Source: Sedimenticola selenatireducens DSM 17993
Lineage (GTDB): Bacteria > Pseudomonadota > Gammaproteobacteria > Chromatiales > Chromatiaceae
Reading direction: 5' to 3'
NCBI RefSeq assembly: GCF_000428045.1
Contig: NZ_ATZE01000015.1
Location: 1 to 56,600, forward strand
Length of the DNA stretch: 56,600 nucleotides
Every line of letters begins with the position of its first letter. Within the stretch, counting starts at the first letter, position 1. The position numbers were made by a program, and so were the translations under genes. This document shows positions 27,036-36,462 of this stretch, in pieces. The notes below the pieces were generated by a model that saw nothing but the letters and a program-made list of their open reading frames with translations, did not search any database and was not told the DNA's origin.

Positions 27036-28907
27036 CTATTCGCCGTTATCATCAACCAGGTGATAACACGGCGCCTTCTCCATGGTGTATTCACCTGTTT
27101 CCGGGTCGCGCCGGGATACGGTCAGTACATGCCAGTTCTCGTCATCCAGCTTCATCGCATCACCACGGTAGTAGTAGCCGGGCCAACGGGTCTCCTTGCG
27201 GAACAGGGTATGCTGCATGACCGCCTCGGAAGTGAGAACACGATGCTTCAGCTCCCAGGCACGCAACAGTTCGTGAATATCCTCCGCAGCCAGCTTCTCC
27301 AGGTCCTCTTCCATGATCTTGAGTTTCTTGAGGCCGATATGCAGCAACTTCTCGTTGGTCATGTAGTTGACCGATGCACCACCGGCGTACTCGTCCATCA
27401 GCTTCTGCAGACGATCGAGGCCCTGGCGCGGGTTGATATAGTTGGGGTTGACCGAACCGGCGGTAATCTCGTTGCGGTAGATACGGTAGTGCTCCATCGG
27501 CTTGTAGATCTCTTCCCTGCGATCATCGACCTGCTTCTGCGATACCACGATCCCTTCCGCCTTACCGTCGTCGATATACTTGCAGGCTGCCTTGGCGGCC
27601 AGACGGCCCTCGGTGAACGAGCCCGAGGAGAACGCGTGCGGGGTACCACCGACGGCATCACCGGCACCGAACAGACCTTCGACCGTGGTCATTCGATTGT
27701 AGCCCCAGAAGTACTCATAGGGTGATACATCCTCGGGACCCGAGCACCAGGCGCCGCAACCGGTCGCGTGTGAACCCATCACATAGGGCTCGGAAGTAGT
27801 CAGTTCAGGGTTTTCGTTTTTCGGGTCCACGTCGGTAGCCGCCCAAAGTACCGCCTGACCAACGGTCATGCCCAGGAAGTTGTGCCAGCCGATCTCTTCA
27901 AGATGCGGGTCCTGGAAGGCTTCCATGGTCACCATGTGAATCGGACCGCGACCGGCATTGACCTCACTGATAAGCGCATGGTTACGCAGGCAGGTCGGGA
28001 TGGGTCGATGGGTTGCGTGTGAAACTTCCGGATCGAGATACTCCTTACCGACCATCTCCTGAAGCTGCGGCCACCACTTGGATTCATACTCTTCACCCAG
28101 ACAGTTCTGGGTATAGGTCTTGAGGTGCAGGAAGTATGCACCCACCGGACCGTAGCCATCCTTGAAACGGGCCAGCACGATGCGGTTTTCCATCTGCGTC
28201 ATCTTGGCACCAGCGCGAATCAGCAGCCCGTAGGCCGAGCCCGAGGACCAGGGCGCATACCAGACGCGGCCGGCACCTTCTCCCACCGAGCGGGGCTTGT
28301 AGATGTTGGAAGCGCCACCGGCGGCGACGATCACCGTCTTGGATTTGAACACGTGGTAATTTCCGGTACGCACGTTGAAGCCGACAGCACCGGCTACACG
28401 ATTCTCCTTGGACTCGTCCATCAGCAGATGGGTTACGCAAATACGGTTGAATACCTTGTCAGCCGACTTCTTTGCGGCTTCCGCGACGATTGGCTTGTAG
28501 GACTCGCCATGGATCATGATCTGCCAACGGCCTTCACGCTGGTAGGCGCCGGTTTTGGGGTCGCGCATCAGCGGCAGGCCCCACTCCTCGAATTGGTGCA
28601 CGGCCGAATCGACATGGCGTGCCATATCAAATGCCAGATCCTCGCGCACCATACCCATCAGGTCGATACGCGCATAGCGAACGTGATCCTCCGGGTTGTT
28701 CTCACCAAAGCGGGTGCCCATGTAGCAGTTGATGGCGTACAGGCCCTGTGCCACGGCACCGGATCGGTCGATGTTCGCCTTCTCGGCAATCACTATCTTC
28801 TTGTCCTGGCCCCAGTACCTGGCTTCCCAAGCGGCACCGGTACCACCAAGGCCCGCACCGCAGACCAGGATATCGATATTGTCTTCGACGATTGTTTCGT
28901 AAGCCAT
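27036..28907 (-). CDS. aprA: Adenylylsulfate (APS) reductase alpha subunit
   Basis: A 623-aa FAD flavoprotein. FAD motif: DILVCGAGLGGTGAAWEARY. The substrate/FAD regions ATHRPIPTCLRNHALIS and NAGRGPIHMVTMEAF, plus ACKYIDDGKAEG, are typical of dissimilatory AprA. In sulfur oxidisers it runs in reverse, converting sulfite plus AMP to APS. It overlaps the aprB stop by one base and belongs to aprM-aprB-aprA, the arrangement of AprM-type (rather than Qmo-type) sulfur oxidisers. Confidence 0.98.
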   Translation of the reverse strand: MAYETIVEDNIDILVCGAGLGGTGAAWEARYWGQDKKIVIAEKANIDRSGAVAQGLYAINCYMGTRFGENNPEDHVRYARIDLMGMVREDLAFDMARHVDSAVHQFEEWGLPLMRDPKTGAYQREGRWQIMIHGESYKPIVAEAAKKSADKVFNRICVTHLLMDESKENRVAGAVGFNVRTGNYHVFKSKTVIVAAGGASNIYKPRSVGEGAGRVWYAPWSSGSAYGLLIRAGAKMTQMENRIVLARFKDGYGPVGAYFLHLKTYTQNCLGEEYESKWWPQLQEMVGKEYLDPEVSHATHRPIPTCLRNHALISEVNAGRGPIHMVTMEAFQDPHLEEIGWHNFLGMTVGQAVLWAATDVDPKNENPELTTSEPYVMGSHATGCGAWCSGPEDVSPYEYFWGYNRMTTVEGLFGAGDAVGGTPHAFSSGSFTEGRLAAKAACKYIDDGKAEGIVVSQKQVDDRREEIYKPMEHYRIYRNEITAGSVNPNYINPRQGLDRLQKLMDEYAGGASVNYMTNEKLLHIGLKKLKIMEEDLEKLAAEDIHELLRAWELKHRVLTSEAVMQHTLFRKETRWPGYYYRGDAMKLDDENWHVLTVSRRDPETGEYTMEKAPCYHLVDDNGE

Positions 28908-29389
28908 CAGTAGTACACCCCTGCTTTCATTTTCAGGCCATTGGACTTGAGGGTGTGAATATCACCATCATCGAGTCGCAGATATTTGGGCTCGTTGAAC
29001 AGCAGCTCGCTGTCGCGCTGCTCCTTGGTAGGAGCCGACACGTCGCGCAGCTGGGGGATACAGGTACCCCAGGGTTTGGTCGTAATAGGTGCCAGCAGAT
29101 CCATGTCTTTCTGGCCGTTGCGGAACTTGATGCGCCAGGCGATGACGCCTTTCTCTTCGTCGCGCTTCACTCGTACCGAGTGGCCCAGGGGGGCGAAATC
29201 CGCATAGCCCCGGACGTCGATCGCCTGATGCGGGCAGGCCTTGACGCAGGAGTAGCACTCCCAGCACATGTTGGGTTCGATGTTGTAGGCACGACGGGTG
29301 ACCTTGTCGATATGCATGATGTCTGAAGGGCAGATATCGACACAATGACCACAACCGTCACAACGAGTCATATACACAAAAGTTGGCAT
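28907..29389 (-). CDS. aprB: APS reductase beta subunit (iron-sulfur)
   Basis: 160 aa. Two [4Fe-4S] clusters are encoded by CDGCGHCVDICPSD and CWECYSCVKACPHQ. A C-terminal tail wraps AprA (FNEPKYLRLDDGDIHTLKS). It transfers electrons between the AprA flavin and the membrane partner. Starts at MPTFVYMTRCDGCG. Confidence 0.97.
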   Translation of the reverse strand: MPTFVYMTRCDGCGHCVDICPSDIMHIDKVTRRAYNIEPNMCWECYSCVKACPHQAIDVRGYADFAPLGHSVRVKRDEEKGVIAWRIKFRNGQKDMDLLAPITTKPWGTCIPQLRDVSAPTKEQRDSELLFNEPKYLRLDDGDIHTLKSNGLKMKAGVYY

Positions 29390-29416
29390 TGGAGGCTCCT
29401 TACTTTTGAAAATTAA

Positions 29417-30259
29417 TTAGTAGTGACGAGGAGGTTCGCGGCTGATACCGAGTCCCATGTTGGGCGGGTTTGTCCCCATGTATTCGGGGATGTCAGGATA
29501 CCGTTTCTGCACTGCGGGATCCGTCAGATCGTAATCGTCGGGAAGATTTTCGCGCGACCCATCCGCCATGATGACCTTTTTCTGAAAAGCGGCGGCAGGC
29601 TTGAAGAACATGTGCGCGAACTTGGACCAGTAGACACTGCCGAAGAGCACCGTGGCGCTCGCGATGAACAGTACGAAGAACAGCGTATTCAGTGCGCCGG
29701 CGCCCATGGTGAATGACCAGAGCAGGGCAAAGGTCGACGTGGCAAGCAGGCCGACAATAAAGATGTCGCCGCGTCCGTTGAAGTTGTACCACTTCACACC
29801 TTCAGAAAAGAGGTCTACGCGGATAGCGAACCAGAACCAGTAACCGCCAACGGCGAGAGACGCCGCGCCCAGATGCCAGAGAATCGGCCAGACACCAGCG
29901 TCGGCTTGCGTTGCGTAACCGAAAATCAACACCGCCGTACTGATGACAAAAACAATGAAGCCCCACATCGTGAGCAGGTGAGAGGCGCGGCGACGGGGAT
30001 TCTTGAACTCCGAAGAGGTCAGTACTTCGTTAGCGACTGTCTGCACCGCAAGCGATACCTTTTCACCACCGGCCAGGGTGCGCTTGGCATTTTTCTCTGA
30101 CTTTTTCGCATTTTCGAAAAAATACTGGGCGCTTTTCTTGTGCATCATGTCAAGGATGGTGCCAACGACAACCAGAATGACCATCAGGATGACGTACCCC
30201 TGCATGATGGAAGGAGAAATGACTGCCGAAAGCTCGGCAAACGGGTTGCTCGCGATCAT
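29417..30259 (-). CDS. aprM: AprM membrane protein associated with APS reductase
   Basis: 280 aa with about five hydrophobic segments (for example GYVILMVILVVVGTILDMM, MWGFIVFVISTAVLIFGYA, LNTLFFVLFIASATVLFG) and a soluble C-terminal tail (PDIPEYMGTNPPNMGLG). AprM replaces QmoABC in many Chromatiaceae-type sulfur oxidisers and is thought to link AprBA to the quinone pool. First gene of aprMBA, 27 bp before aprB. Confidence 0.93.
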   Translation of the reverse strand: MIASNPFAELSAVISPSIMQGYVILMVILVVVGTILDMMHKKSAQYFFENAKKSEKNAKRTLAGGEKVSLAVQTVANEVLTSSEFKNPRRRASHLLTMWGFIVFVISTAVLIFGYATQADAGVWPILWHLGAASLAVGGYWFWFAIRVDLFSEGVKWYNFNGRGDIFIVGLLATSTFALLWSFTMGAGALNTLFFVLFIASATVLFGSVYWSKFAHMFFKPAAAFQKKVIMADGSRENLPDDYDLTDPAVQKRYPDIPEYMGTNPPNMGLGISREPPRHY

Positions 30260-30555
30260 GAAAATTAATCTCCTTTGTTTCTGTTTCTGCTTACGGGAGT
30301 GTCAATTGATTTGAACGCCATTACCACAAGTTATGATTTTTAGGGTCATAAGCTAGACAACGCCATGAGCTCGGCCGGGTCGCTGGAAGTGATCCGCTGC
30401 GACGGGATGGTTTATGTCGGACTCGACGCGCTGAGCGACAAGGTATAGATGACATTCCCCCCCTTTTAAACAGCGACAAGGGCTACCATCAATGATGGAT
30501 ACCTCAAAGTGGTAAAGCCGGTACTCCGCTGAACCAGCGGTTAAAGGAGGCGTCC

Positions 30556-30690
30556 ATGAACTACACTATAATCCACTTGGGCTTGACGTCACGACACACA
30601 ATACCACCGCTCAGCACTTGCTAGGGATACCGGCAAGATCATCGACTTAAATTGCTGGCCGACCTTGAACGGCTTGCTTCACCAACTATA
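30556..30690 (+). mobile_element. IS110-like transposase, N-terminal relic with frameshifts
   Basis: AAAGGAGG precedes an ATG reading MNYTIIHLGL. After a shift the DNA continues LDVTTHNTTAQ, and after another shift ARDTGKIIDLNCWPTLNGLL then HQL. Together this is the opening of an IS110-type DEDD transposase (…IHVGLDVDDTQYHG…DTGE..DF.CRPTLKGLL.QL). Nothing recognisable follows. An old, dead copy. Confidence 0.65.
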
Positions 30691-30923
30691 AAGAGCTCAC
30701 AAGCCTTTCTCAGGATATAAGACTCCTGTGTTGACTATAGGCCGTAGGAAGCATAAACGCCCCTTTCCGCGCTGGTCAACAGGTATTTCACGAGCAGCAG
30801 CAAGGCATATGCCCCGCGATCACCGCAAAATCTCGCCCGACCTTGCACCGGCTGACTGTGAATCTGTACATTTTGGCGTCACTTTCTGACCCCATCCATG
30901 GCTGCGGCCAAACACAGATCTGG

Positions 30924-31045
30924 GCTACTCCCACTCAATTGTAGACAAGCCATTTTTACGATTTAATATCAATGACTTACTTGTTGGCGCTGGCGGCAAT
31001 ACCCTGAAAAACACCATGCTCAGCAATTTCTTCAAAAAAAATCCT
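30924..31045. repeat. Dispersed repeat, copy A
   Basis: Starts CTACTCCCACTCAATTGTAG and includes CAAGCCATTTTTACG, ATATCAATGACTTA and ACACCATGCTCAGCAA. It aligns with copies B-E in the same orientation but is the most diverged. It marks the left end of the repeat-partitioned accessory region. Confidence 0.75.
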
Positions 31046-31065
31046 CTAGCAACTGGGTTCCTTCC

Positions 31066-31338
31066 CTAGATCAACACGTCCAGGCCCTTTTCCGCGACCA
31101 GGTTCAGCAGTTTTAAGGAAGGCCCATTTGGTTTTTTCTGGCCCTGTTCCCATTTCTGCACCGTGGGCTTGCCCGTGTTCAGATACGCGGCAAACACCGT
31201 CTGACTGGACTTGTTTTGCATCTGGATACGCTTGATCTGCGCTGCTGTAAATTCTTTCACTGGTGGCAGACGCAGCGCATCCAACTCCCGCAAGGTGTCA
31301 TCGCTCACGCCCTCCGTTTCAGCCCACTTATGGAACAC
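31066..31338 (-). CDS. XRE-family antitoxin-like regulator, apparently orphan
   Basis: 90 aa from a GTG at 31338. C-terminal helix-turn-helix: SSQTVFAAYLNTGKPTVQKW then EQGQKKPNGPSLKLLNLV, the pattern of HigA/NadS-type antitoxins (PPVKEFTAAQIKRIQ precedes). Homologues usually have about 15 more N-terminal residues. Here a stop codon lies two codons before the start, and the frame 5' of it shows no RelE toxin, so the module seems to have lost its partner. Confidence 0.65.
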   Translation of the reverse strand: MFHKWAETEGVSDDTLRELDALRLPPVKEFTAAQIKRIQMQNKSSQTVFAAYLNTGKPTVQKWEQGQKKPNGPSLKLLNLVAEKGLDVLI

Positions 31339-31778
31339 CTTGTTTCAAAAGATACGTAACCATGACACTCCCTATCAGTCACCCACCTTGCAGATCCATT
31401 TGATGGCTTCATGGACCGAGCGGGTATCCCCGAGGGTACGATCACTGTCTTCGGCCCCAGATACTTGCAGATACCTATCATCACCTTCCGGCCTATATGC
31501 TCCCGATCAAACACCCCGATGCCTCTATGGAAAGTCACAGCAGGTGCAGAGTTGCATCACTGGAGGGCTGAATTGACCGGTTGAGTTTGCGTACCCGGCA
31601 CGAGCCAACTGATTGAGTTCCGGACCCAACTAGCCGTCGAATAACCGGTTTAAATGGGGGCAATATTTCCTTCACCTGGAAAGCTTATTTTCAGGGTGAA
31701 TTCAGTTGCCTATCTCATACTGCACCCACGGTCACTCCTTCGATCACCAGACAACACCACTCCATGGGAGATTTAATC
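31339..31778. other. Intergenic stretch without a recognisable gene
   Basis: 440 bp. A 77-aa minus-strand frame (31305-31538, MTFHRGIGVFDREHIGRKVM...) has no family I recognise and may be the wreck of a toxin gene or an older upstream part of the XRE gene. The last 100 bp should contain the promoter of the flavohaem gene. Nothing else seen. Confidence 0.35.
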
Positions 31779-33095
31779 ATGAAGACTATCCTTGCCGGTT
31801 TTGTTGCCATCGTTGCCCTTGCCTGGGGCGTCGAGATGCTCTCACCCGATCACACGACGGCAAGCTCCCTGCCGTGGACCATCTACCTTGAGAGTCTCTT
31901 CCTAACCGGCCTGATTTCCATCGCCCTGATGTCGCTGGCGATGGTGCTCGCCTCCCGCCCAGCCTGGCTGGAACAACCGCTCGGCGGCATGGACCGTATC
32001 TATCGTTTGCACAAATGGAGCGGCATCCTGGCCGTCGTCTTTGCCGCCTCACACTGGCTGCTGGAAATGTCGGACGATCTGTTCAAGGCGCTGGCCGGCC
32101 GCGGCGGCCGCATCAAGGAGGATGAGCTTTCTGCGTTCGCCGAACCGCTGCGCGACCTGGGCGAAGCGTTGGGCGAATGGGCCTTCTATGTGCTGCTGGC
32201 GCTGCTCGCGCTGACCCTGTGGAAGCAGTTCTCATACCGCCTGTGGCGGCCGTTGCACCGGGCGATGCCGGTGCTCTATTTGCTGCTGGTTTTCCATTCG
32301 GTGGTGCTTGCCCCTGCCACTTACTGGAGTCAGCCCATCGGGCTGCTGCTCGCCGTGCTGTTCACCGCCGGCAGCATCGCCAGTGTGCAGTCGCTAACCG
32401 GTCGCATCGGCCGCAAGCGTCGCGCAAGCGGCTCCGTGATCGCAGTGCGCAATCCGAGCCCCGATATCATCGAGGTGAGCTGTCGCCTTGACGGAAAATG
32501 GCGCGGTCACCAGCCCGGTCAGTTTGCCTTCGTGACCTTCGACGCTGGCGAGGGCGCTCACCCCTTCACCATCGCCAGTGCCGACCGTGGCGACCATACT
32601 GTCACCTTCGCAATCAAGGCACTCGGTGACTATACCTGCACCTTGGCCCGTAAACTTGCCGAAGCTAGCCCGGTGGAGGTCGAAGGGCCTTACGGCCGCT
32701 TCGAACTATCCCGTACCAACAATCGCGCCCGCCAAATCTGGGTAGCAGGCGGCATCGGCATCACCCCGTTCATTGCCTGGCTCGAGTCTCTGCAGGATGA
32801 GCAGGCGACCGAGGTCTCTGCCGACTTGCATTACAGTGTGCGCGACCGTGAGGCCGACCCGTTCGTCGAGCGCCTGCAAAGCCTGTGTGCGACTCTGCCC
32901 AAGGTGCAGCTGCATGTGTACGACAAGCATAGCGGCCCGCTAAATGCCGACACACTGGCAGCAGAACTGAGCGAGACAAGACGGGCGGAGGTGTGGTTCT
33001 GCGGTCCGCGCGGTTTTGCCGATGCCCTGCGTGAGGGGCTGCAAGCCTTCGCTGGCCGAGTACGTTTTCATCAGGAGGCGTTTGAGATGCGCTAG
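31779..33095 (+). CDS. Ferric reductase-like flavohaem transmembrane oxidoreductase
   Basis: 438 aa from MKTILAGFVAIVALAWGVEM, start at 31779 behind GGGAG. The N-terminal half (about 1-210) has six hydrophobic helices with paired His for two haems (HKWSGILAVVFAASHW and HRAMPVLYLLLVFHS). The C-terminal half is an FNR-type module: FAD site HPFTIASAD, then GPYGRFEL, NAD site WVAGGIGITPFIAWL, and the closing WFCGPRGFADALR. It moves electrons from NAD(P)H across the membrane to an outer acceptor. Neighbouring b- and c-type cytochromes suggest they could be partners. Confidence 0.88.
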   Translation: MKTILAGFVAIVALAWGVEMLSPDHTTASSLPWTIYLESLFLTGLISIALMSLAMVLASRPAWLEQPLGGMDRIYRLHKWSGILAVVFAASHWLLEMSDDLFKALAGRGGRIKEDELSAFAEPLRDLGEALGEWAFYVLLALLALTLWKQFSYRLWRPLHRAMPVLYLLLVFHSVVLAPATYWSQPIGLLLAVLFTAGSIASVQSLTGRIGRKRRASGSVIAVRNPSPDIIEVSCRLDGKWRGHQPGQFAFVTFDAGEGAHPFTIASADRGDHTVTFAIKALGDYTCTLARKLAEASPVEVEGPYGRFELSRTNNRARQIWVAGGIGITPFIAWLESLQDEQATEVSADLHYSVRDREADPFVERLQSLCATLPKVQLHVYDKHSGPLNADTLAAELSETRRAEVWFCGPRGFADALREGLQAFAGRVRFHQEAFEMR

Positions 33096-33250
33096 GTATC
33101 CCGGCGTACTTAACCTCCGCCACAGATTCTGGTTCGCCGCTTCAAATCGAACCTTAGCCACGGCTTAAATTCCGTATCAGCGTGTCTTCAGGTTGGGTGT
33201 CTTTCACTAAAACTGTACTAATCGATAATCCGATTAATAGGAGAACAGAG

Positions 33251-33523
33251 ATGAAACGCGTAAACAAATTATTGATGGTAGTAACACTAGTATCGCTAGT
33301 TATCAGCTTCATGTCTTTTGGAATTTCTGTCATAGGCGGTCTGATCGACAGTACAGTCCTGATACTGTTTTGGTATCTTGGCCTAGCTGGACTCTGGGCG
33401 ATACTGATGGCATCTGTTATTGCCATTGGAGTCTTCCTTTTCGTTTCTACCGGTAAGTATTTTCAGTCAAATCCCCACCGATTGAAGGGGCATGGACGCC
33501 ACTCCACACATGCAATGATTTAA
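33251..33523 (+). CDS. Small two-helix membrane protein
   Basis: 90 aa from MKRVNKLLMVVTLVSLVISF (ATG at 33251 after AGGAGAAC). Two or three hydrophobic segments (LLMVVTLVSLVISFMSFGI, STVLILFWYLGLAGLWAIL, ASVIAIGVFLFV), then a basic His-rich tail. No family recognised. It lies 43 bp before the cytochrome b/DHC gene, so it may be an accessory subunit. Confidence 0.65.
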   Translation: MKRVNKLLMVVTLVSLVISFMSFGISVIGGLIDSTVLILFWYLGLAGLWAILMASVIAIGVFLFVSTGKYFQSNPHRLKGHGRHSTHAMI

Positions 33524-33565
33524 CTTCCAACAGCACTGGCAAGGTATGTTTTTGAGGTTAATCAA

Positions 33566-34729
33566 ATGACTCAGCGGAAAAGAAACGGTGGTGTACTAGA
33601 AACAAAAGTGAGGGTGTGGGATATCCCTATCCGGCTGTTTCATTGGACCCTGGCGAGCTGCTTCGTAATAGCCTGGTTCACTCTCGACAATCGTTATCTG
33701 GACGTACATGTTTTTGCCGGTTACCTAATGGGCGGGCTGATTTTATTCCGTCTTCTGTGGGGTTTCATCGGCGGCCCTTATGCCCGTTTCCGTGACTTCG
33801 CCTTCAATTATTCTAAGGTACAGAATCACCTTAAAGATGTACTGAATAAACACCCACCCCGTTTTCTCGGCCATAACCCGGCCGGTAGCTGGGCCATTTA
33901 TCTACTGCTGGGTCTGGGCCTGTCGATCGTCATTACCGGTCTGCTTGCCTTTGGCGGTGAAGAACGGCAAGGCCCCCTTGCCGGATTACTGAACTTTCCG
34001 CAGGGACGTTTTGCTCATGAGCTTCATGAATGGCTGTTCTGGCTGATGTTGGGGCTGGTTATTATTCATCTGATGGGTGTGCTGGTAGAGAGCATGTTGC
34101 ATCGAGAGAACCTGGTGGTCTCCATGCTAACCGGCTTCAAATCCTCCGCGGCCGGCGCGATATCTACTCTTTCCCACTGGAAGGTCGGTGCGACCATGCT
34201 GGTTGCCATTATCGCTGCCGGTCTGTTCTGGTTTCAGGGCCATCTAACAGAAACACCGGAGCAGCTCTACCAGCCGTTTCATGGTCCGACACTACCCGAC
34301 AACTCGCTTTGGCGTGAAGAGTGCGGCGCTTGCCATCTCGCCTTCCATCCCAGTCTATTACCTACCCGCTCCTGGAAAGCCATGATGCAGGAACAGGCAT
34401 CTCATTTCGGAGAAGATCTTTCTCTGGAACAGGATACCGTGAAACAGATTGAAACCTTCCTGGTAGAAAATGCGGCAGAACAGGGATTGACCGAAGCGGC
34501 CTGGAAAATTAATCGCAGCATACCGCAGACAGAAATTTTGTTACGAATCACAGAGGCCCCTTACTGGGTAAAAAAACACCAGGAGATCTCTGATGCGGTA
34601 TGGAAACACCCAAAGGTCAATGGCAAGGTTGATTGTGCAGCCTGCCATATCGATGCCACCGCAGGCACTTTTGAAGATGCTGCCATGCATCTACCGGATG
34701 ATGTTAAAGCAACGGTAACAAGCGAGTAA
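33566..34729 (+). CDS. Cytochrome b561-type protein fused to a DHC diheme cytochrome c domain
   Basis: 387 aa. Residues about 13-190 form a four-helix cytochrome b domain (VWDIPIRLFHWTLASCFVIA, HVFAGYLMGGLILFRLLWGF, HELHEWLFWLMLGLVIIHL). One more helix (VGATMLVAIIAAGLFWF) is followed by a periplasmic DHC domain with CGACHLAFHPSLLPTRSW and CAACH. In other bacteria cytochrome b, DHC and SHP are separate neighbours; here a DHC domain is joined to b, and free SHP and DHC genes follow. A route from quinol through b and DHC to SHP is likely. Confidence 0.9.
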   Translation: MTQRKRNGGVLETKVRVWDIPIRLFHWTLASCFVIAWFTLDNRYLDVHVFAGYLMGGLILFRLLWGFIGGPYARFRDFAFNYSKVQNHLKDVLNKHPPRFLGHNPAGSWAIYLLLGLGLSIVITGLLAFGGEERQGPLAGLLNFPQGRFAHELHEWLFWLMLGLVIIHLMGVLVESMLHRENLVVSMLTGFKSSAAGAISTLSHWKVGATMLVAIIAAGLFWFQGHLTETPEQLYQPFHGPTLPDNSLWREECGACHLAFHPSLLPTRSWKAMMQEQASHFGEDLSLEQDTVKQIETFLVENAAEQGLTEAAWKINRSIPQTEILLRITEAPYWVKKHQEISDAVWKHPKVNGKVDCAACHIDATAGTFEDAAMHLPDDVKATVTSE

Positions 34730-34854
34730 AGATGGTTATCTATACCATCGAAAACCGTTTCTTTCAGTTTCAATTCAGCTCTCTTCAGTAATCTTAATAG
34801 ATAAAGATCTGTTGAATAATCAATTCTCCTTAAACAAATAAATTCGAGGTTAAC

Positions 34855-35256
34855 ATGAAAAGAAAGCTTGTCGGCATTACTGCATTGTTGCTAGCGATAC
34901 CATTCTATGCTCAGGCCGATGCAGTATCAGAGCTGGAGACGGAATACCAGGCTCAGGGTGGAACCAACTTCAGCGCCGAAGCAGGAGAGGCCCTGTGGAA
35001 CAAAGAGTTTATAGATGCCAAGAAAGGTGACACTCGAAGCTGCACCACGTGCCACACTGCCGACTTGAAGCAACCAGGCAAACATGCACAAACAGGCAAG
35101 GCCATTGAGCCCATGGCACCTACAGTAAATCCGAAACGACTTACTGAAGTGAAACAAATCAGGAAGTGGTTCGTTCGTAACTGCAAGTGGACTCTGGGAC
35201 GTGAATGTACCCCCCAAGAAAAAGGCGATTTTCTTGCCTATCTCAAGAATCTTTAA
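34855..35256 (+). CDS. SHP-type monohaem cytochrome c (DUF1924)
   Basis: 133 aa with a signal peptide ending AQADA, one haem site CTTCH, and the SHP hallmark end KWFVRNCKWTLGRECTPQEK. The latter has a conserved disulfide pair and an Asn next to the first Cys; Asn is the labile haem ligand in Rhodobacter SHP, an oxygen-binding cytochrome. It lies between the b/DHC fusion and DHC. Confidence 0.9.
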   Translation: MKRKLVGITALLLAIPFYAQADAVSELETEYQAQGGTNFSAEAGEALWNKEFIDAKKGDTRSCTTCHTADLKQPGKHAQTGKAIEPMAPTVNPKRLTEVKQIRKWFVRNCKWTLGRECTPQEKGDFLAYLKNL

Positions 35257-35286
35257 ACAACCGAACTTTGGATTGAGAGGTGTAAT

Positions 35287-35859
35287 ATGAAATCTAAATC
35301 ATCAGTAGCATCCATGGTATTGTTGTCAGCTGCCCTGCTTGGAACGAGCAGTGAAGCATTCAGTGCTGATAATAAAACTGGCTTCTTCAGCCGCATGTTC
35401 GATGGAGCAAAAGCACCGGGCGTGGCACCAGTTAAAAACCCGCAATATCTGGAGGAGTGTGGCAGCTGTCACTTTCCTTATCAGCCGGGCCTGCTACCCG
35501 CACGCTCATGGACAAAGGTAATGTCTGGGCTCGAGAATCATTTCGGAGAAAATGCAGAACTTCTACCTGAGGATGTCAAAAATATTACAGACTACCTGCT
35601 GAAGAATGCGGCCGACCATGCCAATTACAAGCGTTCGAAAAGGATCATGAGTTCACTGCGTGCTGATGATGCTCCGCTCCGGATTAGTGACACGCCTTAT
35701 TTTATCGAGAAGCATAATGAACTGTCACACGCGATGGTGCAGGACAATCCCAAAGTCGGTTCGGTAAGTAGGTGTGGTGCTTGCCATACAAAAGCCGAGA
35801 CGGGTTCTTTTAGTGAGTCGGAAATCCAGATTCCTGGCTTCGGTGCTTGGGAGGAGTAA
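35287..35859 (+). CDS. DHC diheme cytochrome c
   Basis: 190 aa, signal peptide about 1-27 (EAFSADN). Haem sites CGSCHFPYQPGLLPARSW and CGACHTKAETGSF match the DHC family and the C-terminal domain of the upstream b/DHC fusion (same LLPxRSW and APYW/TPYF-I-KH patterns), suggesting duplication. DHC is the known electron donor of SHP. Last gene of the cluster, 30 bp after SHP. Confidence 0.9.
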   Translation: MKSKSSVASMVLLSAALLGTSSEAFSADNKTGFFSRMFDGAKAPGVAPVKNPQYLEECGSCHFPYQPGLLPARSWTKVMSGLENHFGENAELLPEDVKNITDYLLKNAADHANYKRSKRIMSSLRADDAPLRISDTPYFIEKHNELSHAMVQDNPKVGSVSRCGACHTKAETGSFSESEIQIPGFGAWEE

Positions 35860-35981
35860 TACAAAAGATTATTGCTATAGGCAGATCACCGACCTATAAC
35901 ATAGGTGCTAATTAAACATGGAAATACCGGGGACAGTTTACTTAACTACAGGAGCACCGTTTGTTCAAGCGGCCTGACGGA

Positions 35982-36260
35982 TTACCCCCATTCAGCCAGC
36001 ACAACACTTTCGGCGTTTCCCTCAGCCACCTGCCGCTCAACCATCAAAATGGCCTTCGGCATTTGCCGGGACAGCATGTGCTGGAGACCCGCAACATTGA
36101 TCTGTACCGAACGCTCCTCGAGCTGAGCAGAGATCCTGAAATTTACCACCAACAGCGCAATGTCAAAAAGCAGAACCACTTTCAGGGGCACAAACAACGG
36201 CCGGTATTTACTTGACAATAATCCTATACACTGCAACCCGAACGATGGAGAAAATACCAA
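35982..36260 (-). pseudogene. Truncated PilJ/NarX-type sensor N-terminus
   Basis: 92 aa ending abruptly. A membrane segment (KVVLLFDIALLVVNFRISAQ) is followed by LEERSVQINVAGLQHMLSRQ and MPKAILMVERQVAEG, the opening of PilJ-type four-helix sensor domains (N-x-AGxQRMLSQRM). Output domains (chemoreceptor, kinase or GGDEF) are missing. The rest of the 35860-36462 interval, which includes CCGGGGACAGTTTACTTA at about 35930 (a string often seen near transposase scars), shows no gene. Confidence 0.6.
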
Positions 36261-36462
36261 ATCGAACGGTCCAATTCATTTCAAGCTGAAGGCAATAGCC
36301 GAGCCAGCTCGGCGGTTAGCTTGTTAACCTTACTAATAACGCGTTAAAAATCATGCACAGACACTCGTCATTTAATCGATAACGACCAATCTGCTGCACT
36401 CATTAGGGCGTAAGCATAGGCAGGCCGAACCGCATCTTTTCGTAAACTGGAACCCACTAACC

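Larger units (their letters stand above)
30260..31065. other. Gene-poor stretch with transposase relic and repeat copy A
   Basis: About 800 bp without an intact gene. It contains a short frame at about 30365 (MSSAGSLEVIRCDGMVYVG...), the IS110-like relic at 30556 and repeat copy A at 30924. The first ~90 bp upstream of aprM should carry its promoter. The boundary between core genes and the accessory region falls here. Confidence 0.5.

Noticed and set aside
30365..30448. 27-codon frame MSSAGSLEVIRCDGMVYVG...
   Set aside because: No family, no convincing ribosome site; lies in relic-rich DNA.
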